Source: Nephrocerus scutellatus (lineage: Eukaryota > Arthropoda > Insecta > Diptera > Pipunculidae). From it: a DNA stretch of 64,000 nucleotides. Positions within the stretch are counted from its first letter, which is position 1. Every line of letters starts with the position of its first letter. A model generated the notes under the pieces. It was given only the letters and a program-made list of their open reading frames with translations, searched no databases and had not been told where the DNA came from. Of the stretch, positions 24,870-35,559 are shown piece after piece. Location of the stretch: assembly GCA_947095585.1 (NCBI GenBank), contig OX352761.1, positions 112,021,890-112,085,889 of the forward strand. The letters run 5' to 3'. Made by a program: the position numbers and the translations under genes.

Positions 24870-26150
24870 GTTTTATACCATTAATACTCTGTCATGAAAA
24901 ACGCGAACAATGTTGTCTTTCAAGGCGTCAATTTATGCTGACTGACCAGCAAAAACGCAAAGCCAACTATGAATGAATTGGCAGCGTTGTTAAGCATGGG
25001 TCTATTAACGATCAATTATTACAACTTAATTATAATAAAATGTTATATTAACACAAAGAATAGAACAAATATTTTACAGCTAACTCTATCATAACTTCCA
25101 TCCATCTAAAATAACACCTACTGCATAAATCACAAAACAATCAAATCGTGTACCAATTCCGTATGAATTGGGTCGAGTAAATATTTAACAAAAATTGTTT
25201 TTTTGGAGTTAAGTCAACAAAAATATACAATAGAGTTGAATGCATGAAATTATTGCTTTTCATGGTTCTGATTTTAACCATAAGGCCGAGTAGCGATGTC
25301 TCATGGGAGGTTATAAGCCTCGTGATGATAATTTCCGCCACTGCGAAAATTCTGAGGTAAGAGAAACGCTGAAGCATTTGCTTTATGAGTTCCCCATAAA
25401 AATAAAAATTCTACAAAAATCTTACGCGATCCATTCTTCTTCCCGATCAGCGGAGTCTATAAATGTAGCATAAACGAACTTTTTTGTTAGTTTTCGAAGC
25501 AAATGCTATGTCCTAAAGTTCCTTGAACTAAAATGTTGTTCGCATCTGAAAGTAGGAAACTTTTAATTGCAATGTCTGTAGATGATGGCGGTTATTTGAA
25601 ACTCATAGAAAAATTCTGTGTGTGAATCTCTGTCACACAAACTGGATACTGGATATCGAAGTATTCCTATTAAATCTTGACCAGCCATAGTGAACAAGAC
25701 ATTAATTACATTGAAGTTTTCCTTACGATTCCAAGTCTATCATTCAATCGCAAGCGAATGGTCTATCAATAAATGAGAGTGATTAGGATTATTAAAACTT
25801 TGCAGACACAGATTGTCAAAGTTTATTCATTAAAAAAATGGTATTTCAAGTTAATTTAAAAAAATACATTTTTGGCGTGCTTTGACACTGAATTGGCATT
25901 AATAAGTCAATCAATCATATGCAATTTCTTTAAAATATCGTTTAAAAAAAGTCCATTTTCCTTAAAAAAAATGTTAACCAACTGACAGCTTGTCGATTGG
26001 TGCACATTTGAAATGAAAATGACTGCATGACGAGGCTTTTCGATGTATAAATAGCAAAACATTTATGCATTTTAGTATATTTTCAATATGACAGAAAATG
26101 TGGTCATAATTAGGCACTTTTGTTTTAAAGGGGTTAACGTCTTTTCATTT
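24870..26150. other. AT-rich noncoding DNA
   Basis: I see no gene or recognised element. A short copy of the ATTAACTT-type repeat begins near 26160. Confidence 0.45.
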
Positions 26151-26324
26151 TAATCATGGCGATCACTTTTTTAAATGCTTCTATATTAACTTTTATGTTA
26201 ACTTGTCTGTCTGTCTTTCTGTGTTTCGGTTTATATGATATTGTGTCACGCTTTTTTCATTCTAATGCTCACTTAACTGACCGTTGACAGTCTCGTGTGC
26301 GTTTTTGTGGAAGAATATTTTCGG

Positions 26325-26689
26325 GCTGGTCTTGAGGGGTATCATGATGTGTTTTTGAGCGGGGTGTCGAATGGGTCTTGAAATGGTCTTGATGTGGTCT
26401 TGAGGTGATCTTTAGGTGGTGATAACAAGGTCTTAAATGGGATCTTGAGGAGGATTTCAGGCGGTCTTAATGGCGTCTTGGTATAATAGTAAGGAGGTCT
26501 TGAATTGGGTCCTGAGTGGGGTCTTGCCGTGGCTTTAAGCTGGACTTGAGGGAGGTTTGAAGGATCTTTGGTTGGTCTTGAGGTAGTTTTAAGGGGATAT
26601 TGGGGTTGTTTTAAAAGGTGGGGTTCTTGGAAGTCTAAGAGGGTTTTGAGCGGGATTTATAGAGGGTCATTTGGGGGTCCATTGGCGGG
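26325..26689. repeat. GGTCTTGAG minisatellite, left part
   Basis: A purine- and T-rich, G-rich run is made of diverged units close to GGTCTTGAGG, spaced mostly 10-25 bases. It is interrupted at about 26690 by an RTE-A 3' fragment and resumes at about 27222. The sequence is not coding. Confidence 0.75.
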
Positions 26690-27221
26690 TGGCAAAATCA
26701 GTGTTTGGAATGATGTCCATGATATGGTGAAGTAATGTGATCAGTTTAAACACCAAGCTGCGACTGTTCCGTTCAAATGTTGAATCTGTTCTGTTGTATG
26801 GGTGCAGTACTTGGAAGGTGACCGCTACTATCACAAAAATATTACAAACGTTCGTAAATAGGTGCCTACGGAACATCTTTTCTGGCCTAACCGTATCTCT
26901 AACGAACATCTTTACCGGAGAACGGTAATAATAGGCACAACCATACAACGATAGAAGTGGCAGTGGATTGGTCATACACGCGAAAAAGGCGAGAGTTCCA
27001 TAGCAAACTACACAATGCAATGGAATCCGTTATCTCAGGATGGAGGAAGAACGGATCGTCCGAGAAATACATGTCGCAGAACAGTTGATAAGGAGTCACA
27101 GCAATTGGGTAATAGTTGGAGAGAGCTGAAGCTCATTGCCAGGAACCGCACGCGATGGAGCGTAGGCGTAGTAGAGGCCCTAGGACCCACAAGGGGATAT
27201 ATGACATAAGTTATAAGTTAG
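26690..27221 (+). mobile_element. RTE-A 3'-end copy inside the minisatellite
   Basis: It begins with 'ggcaaaatcagtgtttggaatg', matching 9543-9565 of the long RTE-A copy, and follows it through LRLFRSNVESVLLYGCSTWKVTATITK. It then supplies the missing 3' part: KWQWIGHT, GGRTDRPRNTCRRTVDKESQQLGNSWRELKLIARNRTRW. It is a 5'-truncated insertion with at least one frameshift. Minisatellite sequence lies on both sides. Confidence 0.85.
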
Positions 27222-27365
27222 AATTTGGTGGGTCTATAGGAGGGCCTTGAGGTGGTTTTGAGAGAGTCTTGAGGGGGGTCTTAAGCTAGATTCAAGAGAG
27301 GATCTTGAAGAGGTCTTGAGGAGGCCTTAAGGGTGTCCTGATGGGTGTCTTGATATGGTCTTGTC
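27222..27365. repeat. GGTCTTGAG minisatellite, right part
   Basis: The same diverged units resume directly after the RTE-A insertion, ending at a LOA-type fragment. Confidence 0.75.
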
Positions 27366-27640
27366 TCTTAAGTCGTTTATCAAGGATGACTCCGAGATTT
27401 TTAACCTCATTAGAATACTCTAATGTAGTGCCTTTTATGATTATAGGTACCAACTCGGACAGTCTTCGTTTCGTGAAAGGCACTAGAACGGTTTTGCAAG
27501 AATTAATGGAGAGACCGTCTCTGTTGCACCATTCTAGGACATAAAGTAACGCACCTTGCATGACACGTATAATGGTCGTGCTGTGCTTACCGCTAATTAT
27601 GATCGCCAAATCATCAGCATAACCAAGGGCAATGTAGTCT
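27366..27640 (-). mobile_element. LOA-type LINE, RT fragment
   Basis: The minus-strand frame reads LGYADDLAIIISGKHSTTIIRVMQGALLYVLEWCNRDGLSINSCKT, then LVPFTKRRLSEL and EVKNLGVILDKRL. This is the catalytic-box-to-thumb region of LOA-clade reverse transcriptases. The YADD box is intact, but the fragment ends at the minisatellite on one side and near 27640 on the other. Confidence 0.75.
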
Positions 27641-27692
27641 CTTCTCTGCTCTTCTCTTCTTTTCACTTCTCTTCTCTAGCTTTCAAAGCAAG

Positions 27693-27753
27693 TTTTTTTG
27701 TTCATTGTATTTAGAAGAGTGGTGTTTTAATAGAGCCTGTAGTTGGCAGTATA
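27693..27753 (+). repeat. 61-base direct repeat, left copy flanking RTE-C
   Basis: It matches 28206-28266 with two substitutions and no indels (it starts tttttttgttcattgtat and ends gttggcagtata). The two copies bracket the RTE-C insertion exactly, so it behaves like a very long target-site duplication. Confidence 0.85.
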
Positions 27754-28205
27754 TAAAGCCATGAGAGAATTCGGCATCCCAAATAAACTGACACGACTAT
27801 GTAGGTTGACCATGACCAATGTTATAAGCCAAGTAAAAATATCCGGATCAATATCAAGCCCATTCAACATCTACAACAGGCTTCAAAGAGAGGATGATAT
27901 GGCCTCTTCAACCTGGCTTGAATTAATCTCTGTAGGCTCCGATGGGCAGAACACCTAGCTCGCATGAGCGAAGAGTATCCTGCTCGGAAAAACCTTTGCG
28001 GTAGGATTTATGGAACACGAAAGCGAGGCCGGCCAAGCCTACGCTGGAAGGATGGCGTAGACCAGAACGCTCAGAGTTTAGGGATGCCAAATTGGATGAC
28101 ATCGGCTCTAAAGCGGGACCGGTAAAGAGATTTTTTGCGGAGGCCAGGACAGGTTGTAGAGCCAAATATGATGATGATGATGATTTCGTTGTTTATAATT
28201 TTATT
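27754..28205 (+). mobile_element. RTE-C insertion, 5'-truncated and internally deleted
   Basis: It starts just before MREFGIPNKLTRLCRLTMTNVISQVKISG (27761 on) and runs to FNIYNRLQ. It then jumps near 27940 to the post-RT region (CGRIYGTRKRGRPSLRWKDGVDQN-like, about 28000-28070) and ends with GTAGAGCCAAATATGATGATGATGATG plus about 20 further bases. The palm with the YADD box is deleted. Confidence 0.8.
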
Positions 28206-28266
28206 TTTTTGTTCATTGTATTAAGAAGAGCGGTGTTTTAATAGAGCCTGTAGTTGGCAGTATAGC
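28206..28266 (+). repeat. 61-base direct repeat, right copy flanking RTE-C
   Basis: The right-hand partner of 27693-27753; both end in GTTGGCAGTATA at the insertion boundary. Confidence 0.85.
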
Positions 28267-28374
28267 TTTTACTTCATAATGGGCTGCTGTATTAATCTAA
28301 ACCTTAGAAAAAGAAGAAAATTATTAAAACCATAAAGGAAGTTTTAAAATTATACAAATACAATGTCGGTGTCT

Positions 28375-28620
28375 ATGATGCAGTGGTTAGCTAGGTTGTC
28401 TCTGACTAAGAGGATGCCGGGTTCGGTTCCCGGCGCGTCCAAAAACGAACGAATATTTTTCTCCGCACTAGTCATCCAGACTATATTCTAAATAAACATG
28501 ATACGATGCTATATATGTGTTACACAGTTGCTGCATACAGCTCTATTTATGTGTATGGACCTGCTATATGAAGCGCCAACAACAACATGGTGATGAGCAC
28601 ATTATTCTATATAGTATGTG
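28375..28620 (+). repeat. Possible second tRNA-derived SINE
   Basis: The head contains a Pol III A-box-like 'gcagtggttagct' (about 28380-28400) and, 40 bases on, a B-box-like GGTTCGGTTCCC within a good T-arm-like hairpin (ccggg/cccgg). The ends do not pair into a tRNA acceptor stem, so it is not a functional tRNA. It is a single copy in this window, with no clear target duplication, so the class is inferred. Confidence 0.4.
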
Positions 28621-29001
28621 AGTGCCCACCCAATTACCTCCTTCTGCTTTTAATTCCAAAATTTCTAACGATACGCATTCTAAATTAGCAAGGTCACTAA
28701 TTAAAAGACATACATTTCTTAAAGTTTCTAGTTAAGCAAGAGATAGTTTTTATTTATTTTGTTCAAGGACGGTATTTTAAAAGCTAGCAAGATAGCAAAT
28801 GTATCTACTGTTTATATAACGCGTTATCGCCGCAAATTTAAACAAATGTCGTAGATTCCTAAGTCAAGGCAATTTTTGTCTTTTTTACTAAATATCTTTA
28901 TTGCTGAGCGCACGTTATAAAGATAAAAATAGAGATTAAAAATTGTATTAAGTTCGTAACGTTCCCAAAATTTCAACAGTTTTTCAATTGATAAAGAAAT
29001 C

Positions 29002-29040
29002 TATATAAAGCTCCAGAAAAACTAATGAAAGCATTCACTA
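29002..29040 (+). promoter_or_regulatory. Core promoter of the 29121 gene: TATA box and initiator
   Basis: TATATAAAG at 29002-29010 is followed by a TTCACTA initiator-like site with its A at 29037. The spacing of about 35 bases is normal for RNA polymerase II, giving a predicted 84-base 5' untranslated region before the ATG at 29121. Confidence 0.6.
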
Positions 29041-29120
29041 GATAATTATTCTTTAAAGGCTTAACACATTAAGTGCAACAGCAATTACGGAATTTGAATT
29101 TTTTGAAATTTGTATAAAAT

Positions 29121-30524
29121 ATGAAGACCAAGTTAATAGTTTTTTCATCGATTTTAATAATTGGTGTTGCTCAAATTGAAGCAAAACCTTACTTCGATGA
29201 ACAAGAAGTGTCAGCCAATATATCCGCGATTGAACTCCAACGGACATTACAAAAGACATTATATGGACTCGAGCGTATGCCCGAAATTATGGAGAACATT
29301 AAATGGAGCCAATACGAAGCAGCTGAAAGAAAACTAATTGAAAATGACGACAAGTTCAGTGCCGTCATGATGATTCATAAGGCATATGCAGCCAACCCGA
29401 GTAACGTTGACAGGATTCTTTCATTTGCCAAAGCACTTCGTAACAGTACCATTGCGGAATATGTACTTTCAGGACTTTTGCACCAACTCGAAGCGAATTT
29501 GCATTTATCTCCGGCCAAGATACTGGAACTCAGCACAGTTATTCAAAATAAAAATATCAATGGGGAGCTGCGGAAATATGCTGAGGACGAACTTGTCATA
29601 ATCTGTACGGAGAATTTCAAGCGAGCCATCCTGGCAGGAAATTTTCAATCAGATGAAGAAATTTCCATGATGGCTCGCGCCTTAGTCCGGTTTGACAAAA
29701 CTGTATTCACAGAAATTATTCATGGGGTCATCGATTCCCTTTACTCGAAAATTTCTAAAACTCACCTGTTCAGTAATATATTGAGCAATGAGTACTGCGC
29801 CCAATCGGTTGAAACAATGGTCTACATTTATAAAAAGCTGATAGATAACGAAGACCAAGATGATCCTGCCATGTTCTTAATCGCTTACCATTTCCAACAG
29901 CTTAACAACTTGATCGGAAACTCAACTTGTACAACAGAAGATAAAGTTCTAATGATTAGAAGATCGATCGACGATTTTCCTATCCCATTGCGCATTTTGT
30001 ATTTTGCAAATAAATTCAATTTGTTTAATGTTAAGTACTCTGAATACCTAATAACTACGGCTGATCCTAAAAACGCAAACTTTCGGCATGTGTTAACATC
30101 CAAAAATAGGGACATATCATCTGCCAGCTCATGGACAGCCACCAGAGTTAGCAAACTATTCCACGATCAGTTTTCCTTCAAGATTCAATTACAGGAAGTA
30201 CTCTCCGTGTCTACTAGTGCAACAAATGCTGCTGATAACTATGGAAATTTCAATGCCAATGCAAAACGATTCAATTTGAAAGAAGGACAAGTAATATTTC
30301 AGCTCGAACTTAGGAACAACTCAATTTCTCTAAGAAATTTGGCGACAGGAACATTTTTATGTGCATCTTCAACAGTAGATGGAGAAGGCAAAAGGTTTGT
30401 GTTTGCCTCAAAGTTCGGCTATGCTAGCCAGCCCGCCTGTCAGTGGAAATTGGAATCAACTATCCCTATTTATGTAAGAAATACGTATTTGGATAACTTT
30501 ATAGGTTCAATTCGTATCTGCTGA
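29121..30524 (+). CDS. Secreted 467-residue protein, single exon
   Basis: I do not recognise the exact family. Residues 1-21 form a signal peptide (Lys, hydrophobic core, cleavage likely after IEA), so the protein is secreted. Residues about 25-315 are rich in helix-type sequence. The last about 120 residues alternate like beta strands and contain LRNLATGTFLCAS and VFASKFGYASQPACQWKLES. That pattern resembles the beta-trefoil-like ends of secreted insect hemolymph and salivary proteins, but this is only inference. It has six cysteines (162, 226, 270, 414, 440, 467) and sequons at N33, N108, N267 and N399. The ATG is the first after the predicted start site. The frame is uninterrupted, with a TATA box upstream and AATAAA downstream. 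It is the only long intact gene here. Confidence 0.85.
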   Translation: MKTKLIVFSSILIIGVAQIEAKPYFDEQEVSANISAIELQRTLQKTLYGLERMPEIMENIKWSQYEAAERKLIENDDKFSAVMMIHKAYAANPSNVDRILSFAKALRNSTIAEYVLSGLLHQLEANLHLSPAKILELSTVIQNKNINGELRKYAEDELVIICTENFKRAILAGNFQSDEEISMMARALVRFDKTVFTEIIHGVIDSLYSKISKTHLFSNILSNEYCAQSVETMVYIYKKLIDNEDQDDPAMFLIAYHFQQLNNLIGNSTCTTEDKVLMIRRSIDDFPIPLRILYFANKFNLFNVKYSEYLITTADPKNANFRHVLTSKNRDISSASSWTATRVSKLFHDQFSFKIQLQEVLSVSTSATNAADNYGNFNANAKRFNLKEGQVIFQLELRNNSISLRNLATGTFLCASSTVDGEGKRFVFASKFGYASQPACQWKLESTIPIYVRNTYLDNFIGSIRIC

Positions 30525-30616
30525 ACACTAAATTCTAATTTATATCTGATTTCTTCAAATTGCATTTTGTAAATGGATTTATCTGTATCTGCATTAAACT
30601 GGATGAAAATTTTAAA

Positions 30617-30622
30617 AATAAA
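30617..30622 (+). terminator. Poly(A) signal of the secreted-protein gene
   Basis: AATAAA lies 93 bases after the stop codon, followed by an A-rich and then T-rich stretch. Confidence 0.55.
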
Positions 30623-30769
30623 AACACAAAACATTGTACAAATATTTTTTCCTAGAGGTCAGATTAAGATTCAGTTTGTTATTGGTGCTGTCCCAAATCA
30701 AAGGCTGTTGGTTGCTGAAATATTCTTAAGCAGTTGGTATAAAGAAAGAGTGTCTTATTAGGATTGCAC

Positions 30770-32935
30770 TTCTTCAAACTCGCGCTCCACTATGTTATTT
30801 GAGGGACTAATGTTGGATATTCTACTCGCAGACGTGGCCCCCATATACTTTGTTTTGCTCTCATTTATGTGCAGCCACTGGTTTCGTCCCGCCCGTTCGA
30901 TCTGGATGGAAGTTTCCTATATAGCTCTTTTGTTTCTACCAAAGATGTCAATGTCGTCTGCGTATTCCAGTAACTGAAGGTACTTATAGCAGATTGTTCC
31001 TCTCGCCGTTACGTCAGAGTCTCAGATCACTTTCTCCAACGTCAGGCTGAACAGGACGCAGGCCAGTCTATCCACTTGGTGGAGCCCATTGGGCTTGATA
31101 ATGATCCGGATATTTTAACTTGGCTTATAACATTGGTCAACCTACATAGTCGTGACAGTTATTTTGTGACGCCGAATTCCGTCATGGCTTTATAAATTTT
31201 TCTCTGGCTATGCTCATCATCATCATCATCATCTCTACAATCGGGGTCCGGCCTGGCCTCTCGATGCTATCATTGGCGGCTTTAAAGTATATAAAAAGAT
31301 GGTGTAGTGACTTTTGAAACTCTAGACACTTTTCCATCACCTGCCTAGGGTGTAAATCTGATCAGTTATTGATTTGCCTGAGATGAGATGAGCTTTAGGT
31401 GACTTTAGCGTATGGGGCTATGTCTTGTAGATATCTGATAGAGGAGAAAATCTTATACGCGGTACTCAAAAACGTTATACCACGATAATTGTAGCTTGTT
31501 GTAATATCTCCTTTCTTATGTATGCAGCAAAGGATGCCTCTTCACTTCTTCCTCCCATTTTTGTACTATTAGTTCATAAATAGCTTGGTGTTTTGCGGGA
31601 ATCCCTGTTTTAATACGCTCCGCTGGGATACTATCTGATACCGGAGCCTTATTATTTTTGAGCCGATTTATCGCTCTGCATACTTCGTCTATGGTTGGTG
31701 GCGGGAGCATAGTGTAGTCTTTGGTCATTGGTGGAGCCTTCAGTTTCTCAGTTAGCTGGTCATATAGCAACTCATGAAAGTGCTCTTCCCATCGCTCTAA
31801 GAAGCCTTTGAGACGGCGATCATATTACCCTCTTTGTCTTGCAAGTATGTGCAACGCGTTGTAAATTGCGTCATAACGCGGATTCTTTGGTAGAACTTCA
31901 GCGCCTGATGTGGTCCTCGCTCTTTGTACTGTTCTAGTTCTCGGACGAGATTCTTCTCCCAGGCTGCTTTCTTTCGCCGGTGAACTGTTTTTTCATATCT
32001 TCTGAGCTCTTTATATTCATCTTCACGTGCTCGCGTGCTATGAGATTGTTTCATTGCTCGGTACGCAACATTCTTACCTTCAGTCGCTAGCTTACATTCG
32101 TCATCGAACCAGTCGTTCCGATCTCTACGAGTACTGCCTTAGATGGAGTCAGTAGTAATAATGACAGTATTCCTAAGGCTTGTCCATTTTTCTTCTACGC
32201 CAGACATCTCAGTACCAGGACTTACTCTCCCTGCATTAAGGGCGAGTCCTATCGCCTGACCGTAATTGTGTCTGGCCTCTTCGTTGCGAAGGGCAGCCGT
32301 GTTGACTCGAGACTGATTCGCTGATGCAGTCTTTCGTGATGATGCAATCTGCGCTCGGAGCACCATACCAACAAGATAGTAATCCGAGACGACGTTGGCA
32401 GCTCGGTACGTTGGTACCGTCATCAGATTGGGCTTGTGGCGGCGGTCTATCAACACATGGTCTATCTGGTTGCGAGTGGCTCCATCAGGAGATACCCAGT
32501 TGGTTTTGTGGTTTTTTTCCCGCGCAAACCTTGTTCTCACAACGACCAAATGATTGCTTGCTGCCATCTCTATGACTCCTTGTCCATTGTCATTAGTGTT
32601 CTCGTGTAAGCTATGGGTGCCAATGTATTACCTACCTGCATACTAGCTCCCTACCTATTTTGGCATTAATATTCCCCAGAATGATTTTTACATCCTACTG
32701 AGGGTAGGCATGGAGTTCCCGTTCGACTGATTCAAATAATTCTTCTTTTTCATCATCTGGGGAATCCTCTGTAGGTGCGTGAACGTTTATGAGGCTTATG
32801 TTTTTAACCTGGGTGCATATCCGTTAACGGTGGGTTTCATTCTTTTACTGACTATAAACCTCATCCCGAGCACATGATGTCTTGCAGCTGTAATTTATGT
32901 CATATTCTGATAGCCAGTTGCATTCTGCCTCTCAA
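30770..32935 (-). mobile_element. RTE-C element, the longest copy (3' end missing)
   Basis: The minus strand preserves the endonuclease and much of the RT in broken frames. Endonuclease: NISLINVHAPTEDSPDDEKEELFESVERE (about 32720-32810), then GNINAKIGRE where the family has GDMNAK. Next comes WVSPDGATRNQIDHVLIDRRHK, then SDYYLV where the catalytic His of SDH is replaced by Tyr. Linker: RYEKTVHRRKKAAWEKNLV (31797-32054). RT: AINRLKNNKAPVSDSIPAERIK (31516-31770) and then damaged motifs to 30770. It starts 3' of the secreted-protein gene and has been hit by a tiny insertion of its own family at 31210-31268. Confidence 0.8.
31210..31268 (-). mobile_element. 49-base RTE-C 3' stub nested in RTE-C
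   Basis: The insert 31215-31263 holds (CAT)n followed by the complement of the RTE-C 3' end (tctacaatcggggtccggcc...). It is bounded by ATGCT at 31210-31214 and 31264-31268. The uninterrupted copy at about 24113-24135 reads straight through this point. Confidence 0.75.
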
Positions 32936-33200
32936 TACAATCAACCGCAATACTCGTGGCGCTTTAAATGCTCATAAGTTTACCCTTAAGTCCATCTTTT
33001 GACATAATGTAAGGTTTAGAGATTCTATTTTTTAGTCACAAAACACGAATATGGAATGCTTTTCCAAGCTATGTATTCCCACATCAATATGATCCACAGT
33101 CATTCAAAATGCATGCGCATATCGGTATCTCCTTTGTCCTTTCTTAATACCTTGGTGCCCTGCTGTGCCTTTCATCAAAAGGGTTTAGACCGCTTTAGCG
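32936..33200 (+). mobile_element. CR1-like LINE, 3' fragment
   Basis: It matches 17125-17400 of the larger copy: 'caaccgcaatactcgtggcgct.taaatgctcat', the 'cacatcaatatgatccaca' stretch and the 3' 'aagggtttagaccgctttagcg' block. It begins where the RTE-C copy fades. Confidence 0.75.
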
Positions 33201-33209
33201 TGTGCCATT

Positions 33210-35230
33210 GCAAACAAAAAAATCTACGGCCAATTTTTTGTAAAGGCCGCTCTATACTACAACATTTCATTTAAAAAAAAAATCTACGCAAAAATGTTTC
33301 TGAAATTTGTGTCTGCAGTAAATGCAAAGTCATAAAACGTTCTTTGCTCTTTCAGCAAAAAACGAGGTTAATCCTGGAATGATACATTTGATATCTTTTG
33401 TGGAAAATTAATTGAATTGAATAGCCTATCATCGTCAGTGCCAAAAGCGATAAAATTTCTGACCATATATACTGCACGGTGAGAGATTATTTATTATATT
33501 TCAGTTTAAAGCTCCCAAATTTAAGCGGAAATAATTAATATGAAAGCAAAACAAAAAAACAATGTGTCCCGAATATATATGCATAGTATAGTATTTATAT
33601 ATAATGAAGTATAACTACTCGTACACATTTCAAAGTGATTTTCAATTAAATTGGTGTGGATGTTCTGACGGTGGTGAAAATGTCAATAGGATAGCTAATG
33701 GAAAGGCACTTTAAAGCAAATATGTTTTTCATGCCATGCTAGTCTCCAGAACATCACTGCAACTGGTAACGTACAAATAAACAGCACCTTGGAGAACTTA
33801 GTGCATTAGCCATCGGACAGCAATAGCTTGTACTACAATTGAACACACTGTCTTGCCGACCAAATAAAAATTATATTCATGTATTTTATTGTAATAGTGT
33901 GGGTGTGTTGGCCATAGAGAATAGGAACGACATCAACAAAACTCACTTAAACATTAAACGAAAAAATAAATAAATTTGCTTCAGTTTTCCATTTAGCTGT
34001 TTTTTCAGTGATGCGCCAAACCTTATTATATACTCAGCGCTTGTCTTGGCACACAGACTGGCTACTGCCTATTTGTTCTGATGCTTTTGGCTGTTTGTAT
34101 CATCGTGCGAAGATCGTTCGTACGGTTGTTTATTAATAGTCCAACAAATGTACATCAGTGCGCACTCGAACAAATGCCACCTCCACAAAACCTCGCGAAC
34201 CATCAACCAGCCAGCCATCGTCCGTCCATCAATCGAGATGGCCACAACAGGATGTAATAGACTCTACTTTGTATGCCATATTAAATATTAAATTGAAAAT
34301 TATGTCCACAAGTGATTCAAAATGAAGGCGGCATTTAAATGCAATGTCCGGATCCGGTTCGTCAGTGGTGTAGTATTTAGATACCAATTTATGTGCGTGT
34401 CTCTTTTTAAGTGTGAGTTACTGACGCATATAATTTTTGTGCAAATTACCATCATCATCAAACTGACTTAATTGTAATGAAAGCATTTGCTTCACTTTGT
34501 ATTAATGTGTAACAACTTAAAAATTTAAATCTTAGTTTCTAAAACGAAGGAAAACAACCTGTCGACGATGCACGCATAATCATTTGATAGCTGTGGTATT
34601 GCATATTTAGTTCCTTTTGTTTCTTTTTTCCTATAAACATAGCTTACTGCTCTGGCAGTTTGTGACAATTAAAAAGTATATCAAGAAGTAAACGAAGTCA
34701 GCAGGCAGAAGGTTCAGCGGTTTTGTTACAATAAAGTTAGTAAATAATTATAGGTAAATGTAATCCTTTCTGAATCAACTCTTGCAACCAAACCGATAAC
34801 AGTTTAGAGAGTTTAATTACTGCACAATTGCTTAAAGCCAGCAAAATCTACTATAGTCTTTCAAGATCCATCTTTGCATAAATGATGATCTTTTTTTTAT
34901 TTCAATAATTAGAGCATGCTTCAAGGAATTTGCATCATTAGGTGCAGGGCTTGGAAATATATGGATAGAATAAGGAAAGTGTTATGGTGGGATGAGTTGA
35001 GTTCACAATCGAGTACTCACAAACTAGAATGTTGTGCTAGTTAATTAATGGCTCTACAACAACTCGCCCGTACATGTGAATACAGCATAATACGGGAACT
35101 GTATATAACATGTGTCATATGTACTTCTAATCTAGATGATCAGTTCGTTGAGAATGTGCGTTTTTGTTTGGGACGCGCCAGGAATCGCGTGTCCTGTGTC
35201 CTCCTAGTGCAACATCGGCACTGATTAAGA
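33210..35230. other. Noncoding DNA, no gene seen
   Basis: Mostly AT-rich. The part around 34000-34260 is GC-richer, without a convincing start or splice signal. Confidence 0.45.
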
Positions 35231-35237
35231 AAATGTT

Positions 35238-35465
35238 TCATCATCATAATTATAATTGGCTCTGCAACTGGAGTCCAGTCCTGGCATCCAGCAAAAAAAA
35301 TCTCTACCGGTCCCAATTTTGAGGTGATGTTATCCAGCTTGCAGGGGCCGCTTGTAGAGCCAAATATGATGATGATAATGATGATGTTATCCAGTTTAGC
35401 CACCATTCTAACGTAGGCTTGGCCTCCTTTGCTTTTGTGTCCCGTTTATTCTACTACAAAAGACC
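35238..35465 (-). mobile_element. RTE-C 3'-end fragment, itself interrupted
   Basis: It has the CATCATCAT tail and 'ttggctctgcaactggagtccagtcctggc', then continues after a 57-base interruption (insert plus second target copy) with 'ttatccagtttagccaccattctaacgtaggcttggcc'. This matches 16085-16145 of another minus-strand copy. Confidence 0.75.
35325..35394 (+). mobile_element. 44-base RTE-C 3' stub nested in RTE-C
   Basis: The insert 35338-35381 ends gtagagccaaatatgatgatgat, i.e. the plus-strand RTE-C tail. It is flanked by TGATGTTATCCAG at 35325-35337 and 35382-35394. The host sequence is a minus-strand RTE-C copy that continues on both sides. Confidence 0.8.
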
Positions 35466-35559
35466 CGCGTTCTGATGGAAGCATAAAAATATCGATAAGT
35501 GGCCTAGGAAAAAAGGAGCGCCAAAGGGCGGAGAATGGGCAGACAGACCCTCCCGCCTC

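Noticed and set aside
28375..28450. A functional tRNA gene
   Set aside because: A- and B-box-like motifs exist, but the ends do not form an acceptor stem; a SINE head fits better.
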